Shown piece by piece: positions 9,096-18,096 of a DNA stretch of 45,423 nucleotides; positions within the stretch are counted from its first letter, which is position 1, and each line of letters opens with the position of its first letter. The notes under the pieces were generated by a model, which was not told where the DNA came from, did no database searches, and saw only the letters and a program-made list of their open reading frames with translations. The DNA comes from Streptomyces sp. GKU 895 (GTDB lineage: Bacteria > Actinomycetota > Actinomycetes > Streptomycetales > Streptomycetaceae): contig MWJO01000070.1 in the NCBI GenBank assembly GCA_002027195.1, positions 1 to 45,423 on the forward strand, in the 5' to 3' direction. Made by a program: the position numbers and the translations under genes.

Positions 9096-9284
9096 TCAGT
9101 GCCAGCTGTGCGGGGCGCGGAAGCCGCCCTCGCGCTCCAGGCGGCGCCAGCCGGCCTTGGGGCGGCGGTGGGCCGGGGTCTCGGTGGGCCGGGCGGCCGC
9201 GCGGGCCAGGAGGAGGGCCGTGATGGCGGCGACTTCCTCGGGCTCGGCGTGGCCCTTCTCGACGCGGATGTCAGGGGTGCTCAT
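9096..9284 (-). CDS. accE: Acyl-CoA carboxylase epsilon subunit
   Basis: A 62-residue acyl-CoA carboxylase epsilon subunit, the small actinobacterial protein that tightens association of the biotinylated alpha subunit with the beta subunit and raises activity. The sequence EEVAAITALLLARAA and the Trp-containing end (GWRRLEREGGFRAPHSWH) fit the family, as does position: it starts 46 bases after the accB stop on the same strand. ATG at 9284 follows GGAG about 10 bases upstream. Partners are AccB next door and an alpha subunit coded elsewhere. Confidence 0.92.
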   Translation of the reverse strand: MSTPDIRVEKGHAEPEEVAAITALLLARAAARPTETPAHRRPKAGWRRLEREGGFRAPHSWH

Positions 9285-9330
9285 AGGTCACAGTCTCCGT
9301 GAGAGAGGTTTCCGCAGCGGTACCTGTGGG

Positions 9331-10914
9331 TTACTGCGGGGGGTTGCCGTGCTTGCGGGAGGGCAGGTCGGCGTGCTTCGTCTGCAGCATCGCCAGGGAC
9401 TTGATGAGGACCTCGCGGGTCTCGGCGGGGTCGATCACGTCGTCCACCAGGCCGCGCTCCGCCGCGTAATACGGGTGCATCAGCTCGGACTTGTACTCCT
9501 TGACCATCTTCTGCCGCATGGCCTCGGGGTCCTCGGCCTCGGCGATCTGCCGGCGGAAGATCACGTTGGCCGCGCCCTCGGCGCCCATGACGGCGATCTC
9601 GTTCGTCGGCCACGCGTAGGTGAGGTCAGCGCCGATGGACTGGCTGTCCATGACGATGTAGGCACCGCCGTACGCCTTGCGCAGGATCAGCGAGATCCGC
9701 GGCACGGTCGCGTTGCAGTAGGCGTAAAGGAGCTTCGCGCCGTGGCGGATGATGCCGCCGTGCTCCTGGTCGACGCCCGGGAGGAACCCGGGGACGTCCA
9801 GGAAGGTGACGATCGGGATGTTAAAAGCGTCACACATCTGGACAAAGCGCGCAGCTTTTTCCGATGCCTCGATGTCCAGGACGCCCGCGAGGGACTGCGG
9901 CTGGTTGGCCACGATGCCGACGACCTGGCCGTCGAGGCGGGCGAGGGCGCAGATGATGTTGCGGGCCCAGCGCTCGTGGACCTCCAGGTAGTCGCCGTCG
10001 TCGACGATCTCCTCGATGACCTTGGCCATGTCGTACGGCCGGTTGCCGTCGGCCGGGACCAGGTCCAGCAGGACGTCGCCGCGGCGGTCCGGCGCGTCGC
10101 TGGACTCCACGCGCGGCGGGTTCTCGCGGTTGTTCTGCGGGAGCAGCGAGAGGAGGTAGCGCACCTCCGCGATGCAGGTCTCCTCGTCGTCGTACGCGAA
10201 GTGGCAGACGCCCGAGGTCTCGGCGTGGACGTCGGCGCCGCCGAGGCCGTTCTGCGTGATCTCCTCGCCGGTCACGGCCTTGACCACGTCCGGGCCGGTG
10301 ATGAACATCTGCGAGGTCTCGCGGACCATGAACACGAAGTCCGTGAGGGCGGGGCTGTAGGCCGCGCCGCCGGCGCACGGGCCGAGCATCACCGAGATCT
10401 GCGGGATGACGCCGGACGCCTTGGTGTTGCGCTGGAAGATGCCGCCGTACCCCGCGAGGGCGGAGACACCCTCCTGGATGCGGGCACCGGCGCCGTCGTT
10501 GAGGGAGACCAGCGGGGCACCGGCCGCGATGGCCATGTCCATGATCTTGTGGATCTTGGTGGCGTGGGCCTCGCCCAGCGCGCCGCCGAAGATCCGGAAG
10601 TCGTGCGCGTAGACGAAGACCGTACGGCCCTCGACCGTGCCCCAGCCGGTGATGACACCGTCGGTGAACGGCTTCTTGGCCTCCAGGCCGAAGCCGACCG
10701 CGCGGTGCCGGCGCAGCTGCTCGACCTCCTGGAAGGACCCGGGGTCGAGAAGGAGTTCGATGCGCTCCCGGGCGGTCAGCTTGCCCTTGGCGTGCTGTGC
10801 CTCGGTCGCCTTCTCGCTCGGTCCGGCCAGTGCCTGGGCACGGATCTCGTGCAGCTCGGCCACTCGTCCGCGTGCGTCCGTCGGCTCACCCGGCGCGTCA
10901 TCCAAAACGGTCAT
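9331..10914 (-). CDS. accB: Acetyl/propionyl-CoA carboxylase beta subunit (carboxyltransferase), AccB type
   Basis: A 527-residue carboxyltransferase subunit that moves the carboxyl group from biotin to acetyl- or propionyl-CoA, giving malonyl- or methylmalonyl-CoA for fatty acids and polyketides. It has two crotonase-like halves. The oxyanion-hole segments are GPCAGGAAYSP (about 178-188) and RKAYGGAYIVM (about 412-422). Residue 420 is Ile. In S. coelicolor the AccB protein has Ile at this place and takes acetyl- and propionyl-CoA, while PccB has Asp and prefers propionyl-CoA (established work on specificity engineering). So AccB is the better name than PccB. accE follows after 46 bases. The sequence is intact, and a 5' hairpin lies 32 bases before the start. 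Confidence 0.95.
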   Translation of the reverse strand: MTVLDDAPGEPTDARGRVAELHEIRAQALAGPSEKATEAQHAKGKLTARERIELLLDPGSFQEVEQLRRHRAVGFGLEAKKPFTDGVITGWGTVEGRTVFVYAHDFRIFGGALGEAHATKIHKIMDMAIAAGAPLVSLNDGAGARIQEGVSALAGYGGIFQRNTKASGVIPQISVMLGPCAGGAAYSPALTDFVFMVRETSQMFITGPDVVKAVTGEEITQNGLGGADVHAETSGVCHFAYDDEETCIAEVRYLLSLLPQNNRENPPRVESSDAPDRRGDVLLDLVPADGNRPYDMAKVIEEIVDDGDYLEVHERWARNIICALARLDGQVVGIVANQPQSLAGVLDIEASEKAARFVQMCDAFNIPIVTFLDVPGFLPGVDQEHGGIIRHGAKLLYAYCNATVPRISLILRKAYGGAYIVMDSQSIGADLTYAWPTNEIAVMGAEGAANVIFRRQIAEAEDPEAMRQKMVKEYKSELMHPYYAAERGLVDDVIDPAETREVLIKSLAMLQTKHADLPSRKHGNPPQ

Positions 10915-10945
10915 GTAGCGACCTTACGAAGCGCGGCAAGGAAAG

Positions 10946-10981
10946 CGGGCCGTCGACTCCGTACAGTCTCCGGCCCGTTTT
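10946..10981. promoter_or_regulatory. Nested inverted repeat upstream of accB
   Basis: CGGGCCG (10946-10952) and CGGCCCG (10971-10977) enclose GACT/AGTC around a CCGTAC loop, followed on the plus strand by TTTT. It lies 32 bases before the accB start. It could be a 5'-leader structure, a regulator site, or a terminator for plus-strand transcription. The rest of 10915-11068 shows no clear promoter. Confidence 0.45.
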
Positions 10982-11068
10982 CCTGGTACCCCTGAACAGA
11001 ACTTGAGCGGCATGCAGCCTTTCCGACTGCCCAGGGGGCTTCCCGCTTGTAGAGGTCTCACAAAGTGG

Positions 11069-13385
11069 TCAGCCGAGAGCCACCTCACATTCGTGCGTGG
11101 CACATGCCCTCCCCGGGGTGACACGGAGGCGCAGACGGCGGCCTGCGCCGAGGATCTCGACGGGGTCGTCGGCCCGGAGGACCGCGCGTACGGGGTGGTC
11201 CCAGACGATCTCCAGCGGCTCACCGGTGCGCGGCGGCTCGCTGACGCAGAGGGTAGCGGTGCGGCCCCTGCGGCGGAGAAGCACGCTCGCGCCCGCTGAG
11301 GCGGTCAGCGGCCCTGCCGTACCGGCCTGCCAGAAGTTGGCGGCCGTCAGGCCCAGGGCGGGGACCCGGACCGCCTGCCGGGTGCCGTCGTTGGCGAGGA
11401 CGGACAGCCAGTGCCGGTCGGCGGCCCGGGCGGCCGTCTCGTGGCGGTCGGCGCCGGGCAGGAGGACATAGACGTACGTGGCGTCGACGGGGTCGGTGCC
11501 GTGGTCGAGCCAGAGGGTCTGCCAGCGCCGGGTGGCCCGTTCCGTCGTACTGGTGGTGTTGATGTCGGACCAGGCTCCGGTGCGGTCCTCACGGAGGGCG
11601 CGGAGGACGCCGTACGGCAGGACGTAGCCGCCGTGGCCTTCGAGGTGGGCCCAGCCGTGGCCGCGTACGAAGGGCTGGGTGCCGTTCTCGCCGAGGTTGC
11701 GGTTGTCGACGACCGTCTCGACCGGGACGCCGTCGGCGCAGGTGATGCCGGCGCCCAGGCAGATCACCGCGTCGTCGACGCAGAACCACGACTTGCGGGC
11801 CTGGAGGGTGGAGCCGAGCCCTTTCAGGTGCTGGCCGATCGCCGCGTACGCACCGTCCGTCGCCCCTCCCACCCAGCGCACGTCGGGCTTGGGCTCGCCC
11901 CACTCGCCGCCGGCCTTGTCGGGGAGGCGGCGGGTGGACACGGTCGTACCGGGGAGGCGGTACCAGTCGACGGTCGGCCAGTACCAGTCGGTGAACTGGT
12001 CCCCGTTGCCCTCGGCCCACCACGAGAGCATTCCGGCTCCCGTGTGCCAGCCGCGCGGGTTCTCGCCGTTGCCGCACTCGTAGTGGGCGATGCGGTCGCT
12101 CGCCATGGCGATGTTCGCGACGAAGCGCGGGCGGCGGTGGACGGCGCGGTCCATGGCGGCGAAGAGGTGGTGGCCGGTGGGGGCCGGGACGGCGGGGACG
12201 GGTGATTCGGCCACCTCCCGGAGCCGGGCCAGGTCCGCGACCCCGAACTGACGCGCCGTCAAGATCGGTGTGACGGTGTCCCGTTCGATCCAGTCCTTGA
12301 TACGGCCGTACCAGCGCTGTCGCTCCGCGGGGCTCGCGCCGTCCGCGAGGAGGGCGATCGCGGCGATGATCCCCTGGCCGTGGAAGTGGTCGCTGCGCAT
12401 GACATGCCGGTCGTCGCTCTTGAGGTAACCCCGGCTGATGGCACGGCCGTTGACGCTGTCCATCATCAACCCGTCGTGGATCAGCGGTGCGTAGGCGTGC
12501 TCGACACTGTCGAGGACGATCTGCCGGGCGGGGTCGGTGACCTCCCACCCGGATCCCGCGAGGAGGGCGAGGAGTCGTCCGAGACCGTCGAGGAGGACCT
12601 GGCCGTACGTCCCCGAGTAGGCGACCCAGGTGTGCTGCACGAAGGAACCGTCGGCGTAGAGGCCGTCCCCCTGGGTGACGTGGGGGAAGACCGGGCGAGA
12701 GGGCGTCGCGGGCGAGGGCGATGCGGTCGGGGGCGCGGCCGAGGATGCCGCGCAGGGCGACCGAGCGGCACAGGTCGACGCGGTTGGCGCCGGTGGAGGT
12801 GCCGGAGTAGTCGGCGAGCAGCGCGTCCGGGATGAAGTGGTCGACGGCGGCGCAGGCCGCTTGCCGCTGTGCGTCCGTGAGGTGGTCGTGGAGGGCGGCC
12901 GTGAGGTCCATGAGGAGGCGGGGGCTGCCGATCTGCCATTCCCACCAGTTGCCGTAGCGGGTGGTGGTGGGGTTGTAGATCGTGGCGGAGAGGTGGTCCA
13001 GGCCGCGGATCACGTCCGTGAGGAGGGCGTCGTCGCCGGTGGAGCCGGTGCCGGGCTGGACGTACGCCTGCGCCATCGTCCACAGGCGGCTGTAGCTCTG
13101 GGTGATGCCGGAGGGCGGGTCGTAGGGGCGGTCGGGCCACAGGGAACGGGCGGTGGGGGCCATGGCGGCGCGGAAGGCGCGGGCCAGGGTGCCGGTCTCG
13201 GCGAGGCGGGAGGCGTACGGCTCGGAGGTGGGGTCGTAGCCGGTGCCGAGGGCGATGTCAAGCCAGCGGTGGCGGAGGTCGGCGTACGGGTCGGGGCCGG
13301 GACCGGGGTCGGCGGCGCGGCTCACCGAGGTGCGGGTGGCGACGAGGGTCGCCGCGAGTAAGAGAGCCCTGCGGGTGAGTCTCAT
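11069..13385 (-). CDS. Secreted polysaccharide lyase family 8 (hyaluronate/chondroitin/xanthan lyase type), one frameshift
   Basis: A secreted lyase of about 771 residues after repair, cleaving an acidic polysaccharide such as hyaluronan, chondroitin or xanthan by beta-elimination. The N-terminus MRLTRRALLLAATLVATRTS is a twin-arginine-like signal. The alpha domain carries NWWEWQIGSPR. The catalytic segment HTWVAYSGTYGQVLL supplies His and Tyr, and NGRAISR supplies Arg. The C-terminal part matches the beta-sandwich region (WHTGAGMLSWW, WYRLPGTTV). The frame breaks at 12691-12692, where one extra C makes GACCGGGC from GACGGGC; removing it joins ALSP to VFPHVTQGDGLYADGSF and restores full family length. 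ATG at 13385 is preferred over 13409 because the signal begins there. Substrate is not resolved. Confidence 0.85.
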
Positions 13386-13462
13386 GGAGTCACCGTGACG
13401 TGAGGTCATGCCCTGGGCATCTACCACCTCAGCGTATTCACGCCAACACATTGCGGATGACG

Positions 13463-13520
13463 TTGAAACTTGAATGGAATAGGTCTACGGTCGTCCGTGT
13501 TGGTTAGTTCAACGTTCAAC
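13463..13520 (+). promoter_or_regulatory. yceI promoter with tandem GTTCAAC operator
   Basis: TTGAAA at 13463-13468 and TACGGT at 13486-13491 are 17 bases apart. Just past the expected start lie two head-to-tail copies of GTTCAAC (13507-13513 and 13514-13520), and a near-inverse GTTGAAAC overlaps the -35 box. This is the expected layout of a repressor site, perhaps for a MarR-type regulator, which is a guess. Confidence 0.5.
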
Positions 13521-13544
13521 TTACACACTCCGAAGGAGCACACC

Positions 13545-14099
13545 ATGGCGAACACCGACCTGACCGCCCTGACCGGTGACTACACGATCGACGCCTCGCA
13601 CTCCACCATCGGCTTCACCGTCCGGCACGCCATGGTCACCAACGTCAAGGGCAAGTTCAACGACTTCACCGGCTCGCTGCACCTCGACGGCGCCGACCCG
13701 TCCGCGTCGACGGCCTCCATCGACGTCAAGATGGAGAGCATCGACACCGGCTCCGCCGACCGTGACGGCCACCTCAAGAGCGCGGACTTCTTCAAGATCG
13801 ACGAGTTCCCCACCATGACCTTCCGCTCCACCAAGGCGGAGGCCCTGGGCGACGAGGACTACCGCATCACCGGTGACCTGGAGATTCTCGGTACGACCCG
13901 CCCGATCACCATCGACCTGGAGTTCAACGGCGCGGCCAAGGACCCCTTCGGCAACGAGCGCGTCGGCTTCGAGGGCAAGGCGGAGATCAAGCGCTCCGAC
14001 TGGGGCCTGACCTGGAACGCGGCCCTGGAGACGGGCGGCGTGCTGGTCTCCGACAAGATCAAGCTGCACTTCGACATCTCCGCGATCAAGAACGCGTGA
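13545..14099 (+). CDS. YceI family lipocalin-like protein
   Basis: A 184-residue YceI-like protein, a beta-barrel fold that binds a polyprenoid chain in a characterised homologue. Typical motifs are present: YTIDASHSTIGFTVRHAMV, GSADRDGHLKSADFFKIDEF and the closing SDKIKLHFDISA. No signal peptide is seen, so it is probably cytoplasmic, as in many actinobacteria. ATG at 13545 has GAAGGAG seven bases before it. The promoter and operator upstream suggest single-gene control. YceI genes often respond to stress in streptomycetes, which is context and not shown here. Confidence 0.92.
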   Translation: MANTDLTALTGDYTIDASHSTIGFTVRHAMVTNVKGKFNDFTGSLHLDGADPSASTASIDVKMESIDTGSADRDGHLKSADFFKIDEFPTMTFRSTKAEALGDEDYRITGDLEILGTTRPITIDLEFNGAAKDPFGNERVGFEGKAEIKRSDWGLTWNAALETGGVLVSDKIKLHFDISAIKNA

Positions 14100-14110
14100 T
14101 GCCTCGGCGA

Positions 14111-14145
14111 GAGCGCCGGTGAGTCGACGTGACGCACCGGCGCTT
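14111..14145 (+). terminator. Terminator hairpin after yceI
   Basis: AGCGCCGGTG at 14112-14121 pairs perfectly with CACCGGCGCT at 14135-14144 across a 13-base loop, starting 12 bases after the yceI stop. There is no T tract, as is usual in streptomycetes. Confidence 0.6.
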
Positions 14146-14214
14146 CGCGCTGCCTTTCGACCGTTCCCTGTCGATCGCTTCCTTGCGATCACTTCCTTTC
14201 GATCGCTGCTCTTT
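14145..14214 (+). repeat. Degenerate 14-bp tandem repeat
   Basis: Units of exactly 14 bases repeat head to tail: GACCGTTCCCTGTC (14159), GATCGCTTCCTTGC (14173), GATCACTTCCTTTC (14187) and GATCGCTGCTCTTT (14201), with a weaker unit at 14145. The consensus is about GATCRCTTCCTTNC. The array lies just upstream of the likely promoter of the leader and exporter, between yceI and the MFS gene, in otherwise non-coding DNA. Confidence 0.6.
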
Positions 14215-14255
14215 AATCCCTGCGCGGGCGGCCCCGGACCGAGTAGCCTGCCCGC

Positions 14256-14324
14256 GTGTCCAGCCCCGAGGCGTCCAGACTCCGGCCACCGGCTCTCCGG
14301 TGGCTGTTCGTGATGACGGGCTGA
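14256..14324 (+). CDS. Possible leaderless 22-residue leader peptide before the exporter
   Basis: A short frame opens with GTG at 14256, reads MSSPEASRLRPP and ends at TGA 14322-14324. TAGCCT at 14243-14248 is a plausible -10 box seven bases before the GTG, so the transcript may begin at the start codon. Inside the frame GCCACCGG (14285-14292) pairs with CCGGTGGC (14297-14304). Beyond the stop, CTCCGC (14334-14339) can pair with GCGGAG (14394-14399), which holds the exporter's Shine-Dalgarno. Such an arrangement resembles antibiotic-responsive translational attenuators, but this is inference. Confidence 0.35.
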   Translation: MSSPEASRLRPPALRWLFVMTG

Positions 14325-14406
14325 CAGGTCCCGCTCCGCGCTGCCCGGACGGCCGGTACTTCGTGCCGTGTTCGACTTCTTCTGCTTCGGGTTGCGGAGT
14401 TCCTTC

Positions 14407-15582
14407 ATGCCGTTTGCGTTGTTCCTGCTGGGCGTCGCCGTGTTCGCCCAGGGGACGTCCGAGTTCATGCTGTCCGGGCTGCTCCCGGACATCGCCCGTG
14501 AGCTGCACGTGTCCGTCGCGGACGCCGGTGCGCTCACCACTGCCTTCGCCGCCGGAATGGTGGTGGGGGCGCCCCTGATGGCCGGGCTCGCCCGGCGCTG
14601 GCCGCGGCGCGGTGCGCTGCTGGGGTTTCTGGTCGTCTTCCTCAGCGTGCACGTGGTGGGTGCGGTGACCGGAAGTTTCGCCGTACTGCTCGTCACCCGG
14701 GTCGTGGGAGCGCTGGCCAACGCCGGGTTCCTGGCGGTGGCGCTGGTCGCCGCGGCCGGGATGGTGCCGCCGGACGCCAAGGGGCGGGCCACCTCGATGC
14801 TGCTGGGCGGGGTAACGCTGGCCTGTGTCGTGGGGGTGCCCGCGGGGGCGCTGCTGGGGCAACTCTGGGGCTGGCGTGCCGCGTTCTGGGCGGTGGCGGT
14901 GCTGTCCGTGCCGGCCGTGCTGGCGGTGGGCCGGTCGGTGCCCGGCGGTGCCGCGCCTCAAGGCCCCGCGCTGAGCGGTGAGTTGAGGGTGTTGCGCGAG
15001 CCCGGGCTGCTCGCCCTCCTCCTGCTCGGCGCGCTCGTGAACGGGGCGACCTTCTGCACGTTCACGTATCTCGCGCCCCTCGTCACCGAGGTCGCCGGAC
15101 TGGGCGACACATGGGTTCCGGTCGTGCTCGCGCTGTTCGGGGCCGGGGCGTTCACCGGAGTGCGGATCGGAGGGCTGCTGGCCGACCGGCGTCCCGGGGT
15201 GACCGTGGGCGGCGGCGGGCTCGCCCTGTGCCTCGGCTGGGCCGCCCTCGCGTTCGGAGCCGGGAACCCTGCTGTGCTGCTCACGCTGGTTCTCGTGCAG
15301 GGCGTGCTCGCCTTCGGCGTCGGGTCCACGCTGATCTCCCAGGTGCTCTACGCGGCCCCGGGCGCGCCGACGCTGGCCGGCGGATTCGCCACGGCGGCCT
15401 TCAACGTGGGGGCGGCTTGCGGGCCTTGGGCCGGCGGGGCGGTCATCGACGCGGGCATCGGGGGCGGGGACGGGTATCGGGCGCCGGTGTGGGTGAGTGC
15501 GGGGCTGGTGGCGCTGGCCCTGGTGACCGGGGCCGGGAATCAGGCGAGGGTGCGTCCCACGACGGAGCTTCCCGGCGCCTGA
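14407..15582 (+). CDS. MFS exporter of the chloramphenicol-resistance type (Cmx/CmlR)
   Basis: A 391-residue, 12-helix major facilitator of the drug:H+ antiporter group. It strongly resembles the streptomycete/corynebacterial chloramphenicol exporters: AVFAQGTSEFMLSGLLPDIA in helix 1, TRVVGALANAGFLAVALVAA, the motif-C-like LLGGVTLACVVGVPAGALLG, NGATFCTFTYLAP and GGFATAAFNVGAACGP. ATG at 14407 begins the conserved MPFALFLLG and has GGAG seven bases before it; GTG at 14368 would add 13 residues not typical of the family. It is a single gene in the plus direction with a possible attenuator leader. Chloramphenicol is the likely but unproven substrate. Confidence 0.9.
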   Translation: MPFALFLLGVAVFAQGTSEFMLSGLLPDIARELHVSVADAGALTTAFAAGMVVGAPLMAGLARRWPRRGALLGFLVVFLSVHVVGAVTGSFAVLLVTRVVGALANAGFLAVALVAAAGMVPPDAKGRATSMLLGGVTLACVVGVPAGALLGQLWGWRAAFWAVAVLSVPAVLAVGRSVPGGAAPQGPALSGELRVLREPGLLALLLLGALVNGATFCTFTYLAPLVTEVAGLGDTWVPVVLALFGAGAFTGVRIGGLLADRRPGVTVGGGGLALCLGWAALAFGAGNPAVLLTLVLVQGVLAFGVGSTLISQVLYAAPGAPTLAGGFATAAFNVGAACGPWAGGAVIDAGIGGGDGYRAPVWVSAGLVALALVTGAGNQARVRPTTELPGA

Positions 15583-15809
15583 CCACGTGAACGCGGCATC
15601 GGCCGGATGACCTTGGTACGTGGCCGGATTCCACCCCTTGCCTCAGATCTCACAGCGTTCTCATAATCCAGCGACAGATTTGACTTGCTCATGCCATCCG
15701 ATGGGCACTTCTTTGCTGTGCCGATCCGCTGTGCCCCGTCCGTATCGCCTGGCATCTGCGCGTCCCCTCTGTGATCCCAGCACTTCCACCCCCCACGGAA
15801 GGCATCACG

Positions 15810-16595
15810 TTGAAGAGACTCCTCACGGCCCTCAAGAGATGCGCGGCCCTCGGTGCCGCCGCCCTCGCGATCGCCAGTCTTCAGCCCGTCTCGGCCGCCC
15901 AGGCCGCTCCCGCGCCCGTCGTCGGCGGCACGCGGGCCGCGCAGGGCGAGTTCCCGTTCATGGTCCGGCTCTCCATGGGTTGCGGCGGGGCGCTGTACAC
16001 CCAGCAGATCGTGCTGACCGCCGCGCACTGCGTGAGCGGTTCCGGGGCTAACACCGGCATCACCGCGACCGCGGGGGTCGTCGACCTCCAGTCCACCAGC
16101 GGGCGCGTCCAGGTCCGTTCCACCAGGGTGCTGCAGGCGCCCGGCTACAACGGCACCGGCAAGGACTGGGCGCTCATCAAGCTCGCCCAGCCGATCAACC
16201 TGCCCACGCTGAAGATCGCCACGACCACGCAGTACAACACCGGCGACTTCACCGTCGCGGGCTGGGGTGCGGCGCGTGAAGGCGGGGCCCAGCAGCGGTA
16301 CCTGCTCAAGGCGACCGTGCCGTTCGTCAGTGACGCCACGTGCAAGGCGTCCGGCGGGTCGTACAGCGATCTCGTCGCCAACGAGGAGATCTGCGCCGGA
16401 TTCGCGGCGGGTGGCGTCGACACCTGTCAGGGTGACTCCGGTGGGCCCATGTTCCGCAAGGACAACGCCGGGGCCTGGATCCAGGTCGGGATCGTCAGCT
16501 GGGGCGAGGGCTGCGCGCGGCCCAACGCGCCCGGCGTCTACACCGAGGTGTCCACGTTCGCCTCGGCGATAGCGTCGGCGGCGTCGACTCTCTGA
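15810..16595 (+). CDS. sprT: Secreted trypsin (S. griseus trypsin type, family S1)
   Basis: A 261-residue secreted serine protease very close to S. griseus trypsin as remembered. It has a signal peptide, a short propeptide ending APAP, and mature VVGGTRAAQGEFPFMVRLSM. The triad is His in LTAAHC, Asp in KDWALIKL and Ser in CQGDSGGPMF. The Asp six residues before that Ser (VDTCQGDS) marks Arg/Lys specificity. Six Cys suit three disulphides. TTG at 15810 is chosen because GGAAGG lies eight bases before it and the signal reads LKRLLTALKRC like the known precursor; the upstream in-frame GTG at 15771 would spoil the signal. The 227 bases upstream contain TTGACT at 15680-15685 but no clear -10 box. 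Confidence 0.95.
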   Translation: MKRLLTALKRCAALGAAALAIASLQPVSAAQAAPAPVVGGTRAAQGEFPFMVRLSMGCGGALYTQQIVLTAAHCVSGSGANTGITATAGVVDLQSTSGRVQVRSTRVLQAPGYNGTGKDWALIKLAQPINLPTLKIATTTQYNTGDFTVAGWGAAREGGAQQRYLLKATVPFVSDATCKASGGSYSDLVANEEICAGFAAGGVDTCQGDSGGPMFRKDNAGAWIQVGIVSWGEGCARPNAPGVYTEVSTFASAIASAASTL

Positions 16596-16683
16596 TCTGA
16601 CGGCACCTGCTTCTCGTACGACCTTCCGCGGGCCCGCGCACCACGCGCCGGGCCCGTGTCGCTGGAGGCCCACACCGCGTCGC

Positions 16684-18050
16684 TCAGAACCCGCCCCGAA
16701 GTCCTCCCCGCCGAAATCGCCGCCGCCCCGTCGCCTCGAGTCCCGCCCCGAACCCCGCTGAAGTCGTCCGAGTCGAAGTCCGCGCCCGAGACGTCGCCGC
16801 CCTCGTAGCCTCCGGGGCCGCCGAAGTCCCCGTAGCCGGTGCCGTAGTCGGCGGCGTACGACGGGGTCGCCATCATGCTGCCCAGGACCGTGCCGACCAG
16901 CAGGCCGGGGAGGATGCCGCCGCCGAAGTAGCCGCCTGCCCACGGGCCGTACGCCGGGCCCGCGTCCCAGTAGGGGCGGCGGCCCGCGTCCGTGTCGACC
17001 TCGCGCATCACGGGGTCGCGGCCGTCGGCCAGGCGGGTGGCGTCGGCGGCGCAGACCGGGACCTCGCGCGGGGCGCCGGACGGGGGCGTCCAGGTGGCGT
17101 CCGTGACGGAGGGGCCGTGGCGGGGTCGAAGAAGCAGGGGCCCGGCGTTCCGGCAGGGGCCTGCCCTCGCGGCGGGCCGCGAGTTGGGCGAGGGAGAAGC
17201 GGCCTTCCTCCAGGGCCTGCGTCACGGCTCGTACTTCTTCCGGTTTGCCGACCCCCGCCATCAGCGTCTTCGCCTGCTCGTAGGCGTCCAGCGCGCGCTC
17301 GTAGTCCGCGCGCATCGCGTCGTCCGCGCCCTGCTCCGCGGGGTGGAAGTCGAGGCGGTCCAGTTCCTCGCCGAACGCGGTGATGTCCTCGTCCACGACC
17401 ACCCGGAGCTTCTCCAGTGCCGCCCGCTGCTCCTCCGCGCGCCGGCGGCGGTTGCGGCGGACCAGGGCGTAGGTGCCCGCGCCGCCTGCCACCAGCACCG
17501 CACCGACCGTGATCAGCGCGCCCGTGGGGACGCCGTTGTCGTCGGAGCCCGTGCCCCAGCTCGCTGGGGCCGAGCCGCCCATGTTCGTCAGCGCACTGTT
17601 CGTGAAGTCGCTCAGCTGGGACCTGGTGTCCTCGCCCGCGACCGTGGTGACCAGGTTGTGCACGGCCGCGCGCGGCAGGACCGAGGAGTCGGCGCGGGCG
17701 TCGAACCGGTCGCCGAGGCGGATCGCGTACAACCCGGTGACGCCGGTCGCCGTGCGCAGCTTGGTGAAGAGGTCCTGGGTGGGGTAGCCGGCCGGCAGGA
17801 CGGCGATGAAGAGCGGCTTGTCCGCGTTCTTGATCTGGTCGGCCAGGGTGGCGGCGTCGGAGGAGGACAGCTCGCCGGAGGCCGCCGGGTCCACATAGAC
17901 GGGGCTCTCGCGGAGTGCTGCGGCGATCGTCGAGACGCTCGTGGCGGCGGACGCGGGCGGCGCGAGGGACGGCCACAGGACGGTCAGGGCGGCGAGCGCC
18001 AAGGCCGCCAACAGCCGGGGGAGGCTTCGGGTCCGTAGGGCGGACTTCAT
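16684..18050 (-). CDS. TPM-domain membrane protein, several frameshifts
   Basis: An exported, membrane-anchored protein of about 455 residues. It begins with a signal peptide (MKSALRTRSLPRLLAALALA), then a TPM domain (YVDPAASGELSSSDAATLADQI to the LTNMGGSAPASW region), a transmembrane helix (GALITVGAVLVAGGAGTYALV), an Arg-rich stop and a helical cytoplasmic region. The C-terminus is Gly/Asp/Phe-rich (YGDFGGPGGYEGG). The frame shifts near 17135 and 17115, where restored bases give CFFDP then RHGPSVTDATWTPP, and again near 16750 and 16690. Restoring these yields GGGDFGGEDFGGGF and a TGA at 16684-16686, a typical ending, but this last part is my reconstruction. TPM proteins are linked to membrane protein turnover in other bacteria; the role here is unknown. 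It begins 46 bases after the GH3 gene, possibly in one transcript. Confidence 0.7.
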
Positions 18051-18096
18051 ACTCCGACGCTACCCGAAGCCTCCCAAACCAGGACATCGATCCTGG

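Noticed and set aside
9331..10914. Naming the carboxyltransferase PccB (propionyl-specific)
   Set aside because: Residue 420 is Ile and the neighbourhood includes accE in the AccB arrangement; PccB-type proteins carry Asp at this place.
12660..12720. Programmed frameshift in the PL8 gene
   Set aside because: There is no slippery heptamer or stimulatory structure, and similar one-base changes occur in many unrelated genes, which points to sequence error.
15540..16600. Continuation of the TPM-protein frame to 15540, antisense to trypsin and the MFS exporter
   Set aside because: The extension exists only because frameshifts remove the natural stop near 16684; it has no motif content and overlaps well-supported genes.
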